Below are positions 6,131-13,300 of a stretch of 21,846 bases of DNA, piece by piece. The notes beneath the pieces are model-generated. The model saw only the letters and a program-made list of their open reading frames with translations, did not search any database and was not told the DNA's origin. The position numbers were made by a program, and so were the translations under genes. The stretch comes from a virus. Numbering within the stretch: the first letter of the stretch is position 1; every line of letters starts with the position of its first letter. The stretch lies in the IMG/VR virus record IMGVR_UViG_3300034152_000605, positions 1 to 21,846 of that record; one strand, given 5' to 3'.

Positions 6131-6451
6131 ATGAAAATCAAGTTGGTGAAAAAATCCGGTGGCTTCAATGACCCGTTGGCTTGCCAGTGGATCGAAAACG
6201 AAGGCGAGGATAACGCCAAGAAGATCACCAAGCTGGTCGGCATCAACGAGGAACTGGATCTGCCCGATGACATCTGTTATCAGATCCTGGCCAAGTACAA
6301 AGGCATGTTCCAGATCGTCGGTCAGGCCAACGTGTCCGACGCCGTAAGGGGCAACGAGGCTGCCGCCGACGCGAAGGACAAGCAGGCGCAAGCCAACAAG
6401 TCCGCGACGGCTGCTGACCGGCAAACCAAAGACGGAAAGGCTGCTAAGTAA
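6131..6451 (+). CDS. Small head-region protein, 106 aa
   Basis: Strong ribosome binding site AGAGGAG at 6118-6124. The first 70 residues look like a compact domain (MKIKLVKKSGG..., then NEELDLPDDICYQILAKYKGMFQIV). The arrangement of an N-terminal strand, an L-P-D/E helix and a final strand resembles the short proteins commonly encoded just ahead of head-tail connector genes in siphoviruses. The last 35 residues are low-complexity Ala/Lys/Asp/Gln (AADAKDKQAQANKSATAAD) and probably disordered. Its stop overlaps the ATG of the connector gene (TAATG), indicating coupling and a shared role in head completion. No specific family claimed. Confidence 0.6.
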   Translation: MKIKLVKKSGGFNDPLACQWIENEGEDNAKKITKLVGINEELDLPDDICYQILAKYKGMFQIVGQANVSDAVRGNEAAADAKDKQAQANKSATAADRQTKDGKAAK

Positions 6452-7062
6452 TGGCTCTCAATGCGAACGCACTCACGGATCTGGCCACGGCAAAAAACTA
6501 CTGCAAGGTGCCGACGACGGTGACGGAAGAGGATTCCATCCTTGAGCTGTTCATCAACGCCGCGTCCGAGGACCTGGAGCGTGAGTGTGATCGCATGCTT
6601 AAGAAGCAGTCGAACATCATCGAGTACCAGCACGGCAGGAAGCAGAACATCATCCTATTGAACGAGTGGCCCGTTCTGACGATCAACGAGTTGTGGATAG
6701 ACAACGACAGCAACTTTACTGATCCGAACGACATGGTCGACTCGTCCGACTACAGGATAGCCGACGACCTCAACAGCTTGCTGTACAAGGATTACATCTT
6801 CCCGAGCGGGTACAACAACATCAAGATCGACTACGATGCTGGGTACGACCCGATCCCGAGCGACTTGTCTCACGCGTGCTTGTGGACCGTGTTCTGGTAC
6901 TACCGGATTCGCGAAGCTGCGGACATCGGCAGGGTCGCAAAGAGCAAGGAAGGCGAGTCTGTTTCTTGGGTTCAGACCGCACCGCTGCACGTCAAGGACG
7001 TGATCGCGCGGTACAAGAGAACAGAGTTCAAGGCCGGCAACGCGATTATCCAGAACAGGTGA
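6451..7062 (+). CDS. Head-tail connector protein (HK97 gp6 / SPP1 gp15-like), 203 aa
   Basis: The N-terminus shows the connector signature: a short lead-in (LATAKNYCKVP), then EEDSILELFINAASEDLERECDRML, an acidic helix that matches the D-x-x-I-x-x-L-I-x-x-A motif of phage connector proteins. A beta-rich middle section follows (INELWIDNDSNF, then YRIADDLNSLLYKDYIFPSGYNNIKIDYDAGYD), ending in helices with WTVFWYYRIREAADIG. The family forms the ring joining portal to neck after DNA packaging. It is followed by the head-tail morphogenesis and tail terminator genes, the expected order. Its ATG overlaps the preceding stop. The length is near the usual upper range for this family. Confidence 0.8.
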   Translation: MALNANALTDLATAKNYCKVPTTVTEEDSILELFINAASEDLERECDRMLKKQSNIIEYQHGRKQNIILLNEWPVLTINELWIDNDSNFTDPNDMVDSSDYRIADDLNSLLYKDYIFPSGYNNIKIDYDAGYDPIPSDLSHACLWTVFWYYRIREAADIGRVAKSKEGESVSWVQTAPLHVKDVIARYKRTEFKAGNAIIQNR

Positions 7063-7065
7063 CGC

Positions 7066-7554
7066 GTGATTGATATTTCGATCACTCACAACACTCAAGA
7101 GCTTATCGCCAGGTTCGAGACTCAAGTGGCCAACCTGGCTCCTGGCTCTCCTCGCCTAAAAGAAGCGTTCACCAAGATCGGTCTTTACGTCACTTCGATC
7201 GCCAAGCTGAACATCCGTCAGTGGGGCTTGATCGACACGGGCCGCCTGATCAACTCGGTGCGGTACGAGTTTTTCAAGGATGCGACCAAGGAGGGCATCA
7301 GGGCCGGGTCGTACAATGTTCCGTATGCCTGGGTCCACGAGTTCGGGTTCCGTGGGAGCGTCCGTGTCCCGGCGCATCAAAGGATGCAGCGCCAGGCGTT
7401 CGGTCGCCCGATCGACCCACGTGCCGTGGACGTCCGAGAGCACTCGCGGATGATGGAGATCCCTCCCAGGCCGTACTTGCGACCGGCAATAAAGACGTCT
7501 CAGGCGTTCATCATCGACACGCTGCGAGCAGCTTTGCTGTATACTGAGGGTTAA
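7066..7554 (+). CDS. Head-tail joining / virion morphogenesis protein (gp10 or GpG-like), 162 aa
   Basis: The start is GTG at 7066, with AGGTGA at 7056-7061. The sequence has the hallmarks of the HK97 gp10 / phage virion morphogenesis family. A helical N-terminus is followed by WGLIDTGRLINSVRYEFF (D-T-G-x-L-x-x-S), YAWVHEFGF (the H-E-x-G motif), VPAHQRMQRQAFGRPI, and IPPRPYLRPAIKTSQ near the end (P-x-R-P-Y/F-L). These proteins act in neck formation or head-tail joining. Length and position between connector and tail terminator are usual. The choice between the gp10 and Mu-type morphogenesis families cannot be made by eye; the function is similar either way. Confidence 0.8.
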   Translation: MIDISITHNTQELIARFETQVANLAPGSPRLKEAFTKIGLYVTSIAKLNIRQWGLIDTGRLINSVRYEFFKDATKEGIRAGSYNVPYAWVHEFGFRGSVRVPAHQRMQRQAFGRPIDPRAVDVREHSRMMEIPPRPYLRPAIKTSQAFIIDTLRAALLYTEG

Positions 7555-7558
7555 AGAC

Positions 7559-7999
7559 ATGGCCGACTCAGTAAAGACGAAAATCGCAACAGCTATGCTG
7601 GCCAGGCTGGATCTGGTCGCCGAGCTGAACTACAGGGCATTCGACATCGTCCGTCTAAAGTCCAGTGATTTTAGCGACTGGGAGATGCCTGCCGTTCAGT
7701 GTATCGACCTGGCCGAGGTCATCGAGCACGAGCAGCGCCGGAAGAAGGCCTTCTGGAATATTGCGATCGAAGTCATCATGGGGCCGTCCGAGCAAGAGAC
7801 CGTGTCGCAGGCCAAGCTGTGGGACCTGATGCAGGTGATCGAGACGACCCTGTGGGCTGTCCCAGGTCTCGGACTGTCCGAAGTTGTGCACATGAGGCAT
7901 CTGTCTACCAGTACCGATCTGCATTTGATGAAGCCGCTGTACTTGGGTAGACTTGAGTTAGCAGTAATCTATTACCAGCCACTCGTTGGCGAGTGTTAG
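7559..7999 (+). CDS. Tail terminator-like protein, 146 aa
   Basis: The ATG at 7559 has GAGGG at 7546-7550. The predicted fold alternates an N-terminal helix (VKTKIATAMLARLD), strands (MPAVQCIDLAEVIEH, AFWNIAIEVIMG), a central helix with SQAKLWDLMQVIETTLW, and a closing strand (RLELAVIYYQPL). This matches the alpha/beta architecture of siphovirus tail terminators (lambda gpU / HK97 gp10-11 neighbours), which cap the tail tube at its final length and bind the neck. The call depends largely on its position directly ahead of the major tail protein and on the I-E-V-I-x-G and L-E-L-x-V-x-Y patterns. Confidence 0.65.
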   Translation: MADSVKTKIATAMLARLDLVAELNYRAFDIVRLKSSDFSDWEMPAVQCIDLAEVIEHEQRRKKAFWNIAIEVIMGPSEQETVSQAKLWDLMQVIETTLWAVPGLGLSEVVHMRHLSTSTDLHLMKPLYLGRLELAVIYYQPLVGEC

Positions 8000-8011
8000 G
8001 AGGTTGTTCAC

Positions 8012-9250
8012 ATGGCGAAGAACTATGCCAATATCTACACTGCTGGGAACGTTGCTTCCGCCCTTGAGCAGCGCTTCTACATCAAGGAAGAGGCCACGAG
8101 GGGCGTCCTGATTCCGCCAACGGATACGGACTTCGTCTATACGCTGGAAGGCGGGTCCGTCGACTACACGCAGCCGCGTTTCTCGTCACCGCACCGGACC
8201 GGTCGGCATCACACCAACATGATCCGGCAGAAGAAGGTCTGTGGCTGGAACATCCCGATGTACTTCAACATCGACGAGTCGCTCGGCTCCCCCGGCGCAG
8301 CGATGATCGACCTGGCCGTTCGCACCCTCTGGAAGTCCCTCATGGGCTCCGAGGACGTCACGGCTGGCCCGAAGTACGTGCCGACGACTCCGGCCAGCAG
8401 CTTCTCGATTTTCGAGTGCGGCGACCTGGTCGCCAAGCAGGTAAGGGGCGGATTCGTCCAGACAAACACCCTGTCGTTCCCGGGCGATGGCGAAGCCAAC
8501 ATGGCTTGGGCCGGCGATGCCAAGGACTGTGTCTACGTCGGGATCGGCTTGACGCAGACGGACAACGACGGCGGCAACACCGTCACGCTCGTCAGTGGCG
8601 ACGGCGGTCAGTTCAAGAAATCGGCAGGCGGCTATGCGATGCTGATCGAAGCCGATGGCACGACCAGGTCTGCGGACACACCAAACGGTGCGCCGCGCAA
8701 GATCACGGGAGTGGTTGGAGACGTCGTGACTCTTGACGGTGCGGTGCTTGCCGATGCCGACGGATCGAGTGCCGACATCTACCTGGTGTATTACGAGCCG
8801 GAGTCGCCCACGGCGATCGACAACCCGGTCACCGGCCTGGTGGGATCGTTCGAGGTCAGCGGCTTGCCGACTCCGCTGTGCATCCGTAACTTCGTGGCAA
8901 CACTCGGAAACGAGCACGAGGTCATCAACTACTGCTACGGCGAAGACTCGCTGGCCGGCAAGCTGTTCGTCCCGGGCAACCGGTTCACTGCGGCGGTCAC
9001 GGTCGAAGCCAACCTGGACAAGAACATTCACAAGTTCTTCCAGGATATCCAGAACTTCGAAGCACAGGTGCTCGGCCTGATCTTGGGTGCGGCAACCGGT
9101 CGTCACTTCGATCTCGACATGCCGAAGGTCGACTTCGAAACGCCGAACATCCCGACGCCCGCGACCGGCAGCGTGCCCGTCAGCTTCAGCGGCCTGTGTC
9201 AGCAGACCGCCCTTGACGCTGGCGACGAGATCACGGCAGAATATAAGTAG
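8012..9250 (+). CDS. Major tail (tube) protein, 412 aa
   Basis: Very strong ribosome binding site AGGAGG at 7998-8003. Its position between the tail terminator and the frameshifted chaperone is where the tube protein is expected. The N-terminal part (YIKEEATRGVLIPPTDTDFVYTLEGGSVDY) and the C-terminal segment (VSGLPTPLCIRNFVATLGNEHEVINYCYGED ... FTAAVTVEANLDKNIHKFFQDIQNFEAQVLG) show the beta-sheet plus long-helix pattern of tube subunits. At 412 residues it is longer than many tube proteins. The central part (about 185-270, with GGNTVTLVSGDGGQFKKSAGGYAM and TGVVGDVVTLDGAVLADADGS) may be an inserted or surface domain. A canonical terminator follows, consistent with the need for hundreds of copies. 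Confidence 0.75.
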   Translation: MAKNYANIYTAGNVASALEQRFYIKEEATRGVLIPPTDTDFVYTLEGGSVDYTQPRFSSPHRTGRHHTNMIRQKKVCGWNIPMYFNIDESLGSPGAAMIDLAVRTLWKSLMGSEDVTAGPKYVPTTPASSFSIFECGDLVAKQVRGGFVQTNTLSFPGDGEANMAWAGDAKDCVYVGIGLTQTDNDGGNTVTLVSGDGGQFKKSAGGYAMLIEADGTTRSADTPNGAPRKITGVVGDVVTLDGAVLADADGSSADIYLVYYEPESPTAIDNPVTGLVGSFEVSGLPTPLCIRNFVATLGNEHEVINYCYGEDSLAGKLFVPGNRFTAAVTVEANLDKNIHKFFQDIQNFEAQVLGLILGAATGRHFDLDMPKVDFETPNIPTPATGSVPVSFSGLCQQTALDAGDEITAEYK

Positions 9251-9287
9251 ACCAGGGTTCCGACTACTCCTTTTTCGTAAGCGTCAC

Positions 9288-9320
9288 AAACCGGGGTCCA
9301 CTGGACTCCGGTTTTCTTTT
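9288..9320 (+). terminator. Intrinsic terminator after the major tail gene
   Basis: A 12-bp stem (9288-9299 with 9303-9314, one G-T wobble) with an ACT loop is followed by a T-rich tract (TTTTCTTTT counted from the end of the stem). This is the most canonical terminator in the window. It separates the abundant tail-tube transcript from the chaperone and tape measure genes, which need few copies. Confidence 0.8.
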
Positions 9321-9325
9321 GCGCT

Positions 9326-9351
9326 ATGGTATAGACGAACGGTAATACCAT
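9326..9351 (+). promoter_or_regulatory. Inverted repeat ahead of the chaperone gene
   Basis: ATGGTAT at 9326-9332 and its exact reverse complement ATACCAT at 9345-9351 flank a 12-base loop. The right arm abuts GGAG at 9352-9355, the likely ribosome binding site for the ATG at 9364. It could be a protein-binding operator, a weak RNA hairpin limiting initiation, or part of a promoter region after the terminator. No convincing -35/-10 pair was found. Confidence 0.35.
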
Positions 9352-9363
9352 GGAGTAGTACAA

Positions 9364-9843
9364 ATGCCTTTTACCACCGACAACATCCTCGAACACGGCG
9401 ACCTCGAAGTGATCATCGGCATCGACAGCGCTCTCGACGTCACGCCGGAAGAGTATCAGGAGTATCTTCAGACACTTGACGAGTCGCTGCTGAAGTTCAA
9501 AGAAGGCGAGGAACCGTCTCGGTTCGTCATGAAGAGGCACGTCCCGGAAAAGCACGCGCTGAAAATCGAAGACAAAAAACTGAGCGTGAAGACGGACGGA
9601 GACTCCGTGGCTCTGGGGATGAGCTATCTGCACCTTGAGGTCGCGGCGACGCTGAAAGACATCAAATACCCGGATTACGTGCCCGAAGAGAAGCGGATCA
9701 AGCTGAAGTTCACCGGTGACGGCTTGGTCCAGAGCCACATCATCGAGCAGTTCCACTCAGCGAATATTATCAAGAACCTCGCGACCGGCAGACAGAATTA
9801 CCTAAAGAAATTCGCTAACCCGGCCGATGTAAAAAAAAGCTAA
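9364..9843 (+). CDS. Tail assembly chaperone, zero-frame product (G-like), 159 aa
   Basis: Zero-frame chaperone lying between tail tube and tape measure genes, as lambda gpG does. The sequence is acidic at the N-terminus (LEHGDLEVIIGIDSALDVTPEEYQEYL), which resembles substrate-facing chaperone domains. A middle portion (FVMKRHVPEKHALKIEDKKL) is followed by a helical C-terminus (QSHIIEQFHSANIIKNLATGRQNYLKKF). It ends VKKS-stop at the A8 tract, with TAA at 9841-9843 four bases past the shift point. The expected role is to bind the tape measure protein and keep it extended for tail tube polymerisation. Most ribosomes should make this form and a minority the fusion. Direct sequence similarity to lambda gpG is not apparent; the assignment rests on position plus the frameshift architecture. 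Confidence 0.8.
   Translation: MPFTTDNILEHGDLEVIIGIDSALDVTPEEYQEYLQTLDESLLKFKEGEEPSRFVMKRHVPEKHALKIEDKKLSVKTDGDSVALGMSYLHLEVAATLKDIKYPDYVPEEKRIKLKFTGDGLVQSHIIEQFHSANIIKNLATGRQNYLKKFANPADVKKS
9831..9837 (+). promoter_or_regulatory. Programmed -1 ribosomal frameshift site (A AAA AAA)
   Basis: Eight A residues run from 9831 to 9838. In the zero frame the codons are GTA-AAA-AAA-AGC-TAA, so A-AAA-AAA is a perfect X-XXY-YYZ slippery heptamer. After a -1 slip, reading continues AAG-CTA-ACG-GCT-CTT and stays open to 10337. A stop codon in the zero frame directly behind the site, and the -1 direction, match tail-chaperone frameshifting known from lambda and many siphoviruses. Only a weak downstream hairpin (AAAAGC with GCT-C-TTTT) is visible. 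Confidence 0.85.
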
Positions 9844-10337
9844 CGGCTCTTTTGGAACTCGTGTACACCGATTCTTCACAGCTGGAGGATCGGTGCTTTA
9901 CTTGCAGCAAATGCCCGGAAGCGACCAAGCGGGCGCGGCGCTGTGAAGAGGACAGGTGGGACTTTACCGAGAAGGATGACCCGGTTGTCTTTCCCGTCTA
10001 CGTTCGTCGAACCGGTGAGCTGTACGGGTTCTGTCCTGGTAAAGTCCTGAAAGACTCCTCTATTAACCGGCTGTTCCGCATACTGATGATCTCGGCCAAA
10101 ACGGGTGTTATGCTAAAGGAGGGAGCGATCGAGGACCAGCCGGACTGGTTTGTCGAGTTGCTTAGCTGGTTTATACCGAAGCTGGATAGTGTTACCTTCA
10201 ACGATAAGGTCCGGATGGTCCTCGGCGGCGGCGGTGGCTTAAAGGCCGAACATCAGCAGTTCGTAAACAAGGTGATGGGGAGAAACCGTGCCAGTAACCA
10301 CAGAAGACCTCCTCATAAACATTTCCGCAAATACTAA
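9837..10337 (+). CDS. Tail assembly chaperone, frameshift extension (T-like), 166 aa
   Basis: Reached by -1 frameshift from the gene at 9364; the fusion (9364-9837 joined to 9837-10337) would be 324 residues. No independent start is credible: the first possible initiators lie behind no ribosome binding site, and the frame is open back into the A tract. The extension starts KLTALLELVYTDSSQLEDR, then has a cysteine cluster (C-x2-C-x2-C, then C nine residues later, and F-C-P-G at 10029-10040), suggesting a bound metal. Helices follow (WFVELLSWFIPKLDSVTF), then a basic tail ending HRRPPHKHFRKY. In lambda the T domain bridges the tape measure chaperone to the tube protein. Its last 50 bases overlap the tape measure start. 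The cysteine cluster is uncommon in what I know of T domains. Confidence 0.8.
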   Translation, partial: KLTALLELVYTDSSQLEDRCFTCSKCPEATKRARRCEEDRWDFTEKDDPVVFPVYVRRTGELYGFCPGKVLKDSSINRLFRILMISAKTGVMLKEGAIEDQPDWFVELLSWFIPKLDSVTFNDKVRMVLGGGGGLKAEHQQFVNKVMGRNRASNHRRPPHKHFRKY

Positions 10338-13300
10338 GAAGTCGGCAGAGGCCATCGAAGGCATCACCGACGAGCTGGCCGCCATGCGCGGCGAGCTGAA
10401 GGACGTCACTAAGTCCTCGAAGGACACCGCGAAGCAGACTGGCGACACCGGCGCGGCGATGCTCAAGCTGTCTGCGACCATCAACGTCGTCAAAGAAGCC
10501 TACAGCGCGATGAAGGGCGTCATCGACGAGACGGTCCAGGCGTTCGCGATCCAGGACTCTGCCGAACGCCGCTTGCTGAACACTCTCAAGGCCACGCAGC
10601 AATTCACCAACGAGTCGTTCAAGAGCTGGAAGGAGTACGCCTCTCAGCTTCAGGTGACGGCAAACCTTGGCGACGAAGTCGGACTCGAGTTCATTTCGAT
10701 GGCGAAGGCCATGCGTCTGACCGACGACCAGACGAAAAGCCTGATCGAGGCGTCCGTCAATCTGAACGCCGTCACGCAGAAGGGCTTGCAGCCGGCGTTC
10801 GAGGCCCTGCTGTCGCAGCTCTCCGGAGAGGTGGGCGAAGTCAAGAAGCTCGTCCCCGAGCTGGCCAACCTCACCGCCGAAGAACTGAAGATGGGTAAAG
10901 GCATCGACCTGGTCGCCGAGAAGTTTGCCGGATTCGCCGCGAACGAGGCGCAGGAGTTTGCCGGGTCACTTCAGGCCCTGGAGAACTCGACCGGCGACCT
11001 GATGGAGACGTTCGGCGACCTATCGGTGGAAATCTTCAACCTGCGCGAGGTGTACAAGGAAGCCAACTCCGAGGTGCAGGCGTTCGACATGTTCCTCAAG
11101 GATTCAAAGGATACGATCGTCGCAGCAGGTAAGACGATCATCTCGTTTGTCGATGACATCGGCAACATCCTGGCTGGTGCCATCCAGCAGCTGGCGGCCA
11201 ACTTCGTCAGCATCGGTGCGTGGTTCACCGAGTTCGCAAACTCCATTGTGCAGCTTGGCAACCTGCTTGGCGTGTTCAGTGACGACACTGCGGCCAAGGT
11301 GCAAGGTGCGACCGACGACATCAACCGCCTCCAGAGTGAGCTTGAGATCGGTGCGACCGCTGCCTTTGAAGCAATCGGCGACACGTCGGACACCGTCATG
11401 GAGCGGATGTCCGAGCAGGTGCGCGAGGTCGATCAAGACGTCAAGAGCCTCACCGATTCGACCGACGACCTCGGCAAATCGCTCAAGCAGATCAAGGAAG
11501 AAGGCAAGAAGGCATACGAAACGCTGGACAAGATGGTTGTTGACCTCCGGAAAAGCAACGAGCTGATCGGTGCGACCGAGGGAGAGATGGCTCGCGCTCG
11601 CGCACAAGCGGCGCAAGAGCAGATCAGCGACCTGGAGGAGCAGCTGAAACTTGCCGGCCTCCTCGACGAGAAAGGCAAAGGGTTAGTCGAGCAGGCGCGT
11701 CAGCTCGCCGCGATCGCGGGCGAGAAGGAGCTGACCGAGCTGCGTAAGAGAAACCTCGACGAGCTGTTGGCGGGCAATAAGGAGCTGATGCTCCAGATGC
11801 AAGCCGACTCGATGACGCAGCAAGAGCTGATCGACGCCGAAACGGATCTGATCATTGATCAGCTGAAAGCGAAAACTGATCTGCTCGAACTGGACGAAGC
11901 AGGCAAAGAGGCGCTTCAGGACCAGATCGAGCTGTTGAAGGAACGTGCCGAGCTGACAAAGCAGAGAGCACCGTCACCCGAGTTCCAGCAGTTCGCGAAG
12001 ATGGGCGCGTCCATGGCTTCCGACATCTCTGGCATTATGACCCAAGGTGCGCTGTCCATGGTTGGCGGTATCGCCAGCGGCGTCGGCGCGATCGTCCAGG
12101 CGGTCGACGGGCTGCTCGATGCCATCCCCGGTCTGATCGACCAGGTCGCCGGCATCTTCGACAAAATCACCGCCCTTCCTCAAGTGCTGCTTGAGTCGGT
12201 GCGCAACCTTGGTCGAGCCCTTGAGGATTATATCCGCGATTACATTCCGAATTTGTTCGAAGCCGTTCCGGAGATCGTCGATGAGATCCTGACTGCGGTT
12301 GCCGAGACGCTCCCGAACGCCTTCGTCGATTTGATGGAACGTCTGCCCGAGATCATGGATCGGTTCATGGACCGTATTCCCGAGATCGTCGAGTCGTTTG
12401 TTACCGGCTGGATCACACGACAGCCGAAAATCTGGATGGCCATGATGGAGTTCATGGTCGCCGAGTCGCCGCGCATCGCTTTGAAAATGGTCGAAGTGAT
12501 GTGGACCGAGCTGCCGAAAGCAATGATCGCAGGTGTGGTCGAGGCCGGCAAGCAGTTGGTCGAGATGCTTCGCAACTTCTTCACCGGCAAAGGCTTCAAG
12601 CTGGACATTGACACCGAAGGGATCAAGAAGGCAGCCAAGGACCTCAGCCGTACGCTGACCGGCGCTGCGTCCGAGCTGTTTGCTGTTCTGGATCTCCAGC
12701 AGCAAGCAAAAGCCGCACAGGACGCGAAGGAGATCGCCAACCAGGTGGCCGACGGCTTCCGGCAAGGTATTAACATCTTTTGGGAGATGTGGAACAAGGC
12801 CATGAAGTGGTTGCAGGGAATCTGGGACGGTGTGTGGTCGAAGTTCGAGGAGTTTTGGAACTGGCTTGAACGCATCTGGAAGTCAGTGTGGACCGAGATT
12901 GAGAAGTGGTGGAGCGCTCTCGAAGGGATCTGGAACGACGTATGGGAGAAGATCGGAACTCTCGGTCAAACTATCTGGGACAATTTGGTCGAAGCTGCAT
13001 CGTCCATTGCCGATTGGGGTCAACAGATTTGGGACGGCCTGTCGGGCGCGCTCGGCGAGTTCTCATTCGAGCAGTTAGGCAAAGACATTTGGAACGGGCT
13101 GAAGGCTGTGTTCGACGATTCGCTGTTCAAGGATTTGGGCAAGGGAATTTGGAATGCCTTCAAGACAGCATTTGACGGCAAGCACATAACCAAAATGCTG
13201 AACGAACTCAACCCGCTGAACCTGTTCGACCGCATCTTCGACACGTCTAAGGCTTTCACAAAGCCGGGAACTGTCGAAGGCATCCTTGGCATCAATATAC

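Noticed and set aside
8186-9106. 306-codon open frame on the - strand opposite the major tail gene
   Set aside because: Composition typical of an antisense shadow, with no motif and no ribosome binding site. The + strand gene has an AGGAGG start and a clear positional role.
9852-10337. Second chaperone frame as an independent gene with a TTG start
   Set aside because: No ribosome binding site precedes 9852, and the frame is open back through the slippery A tract. The frameshift fusion explains it better.
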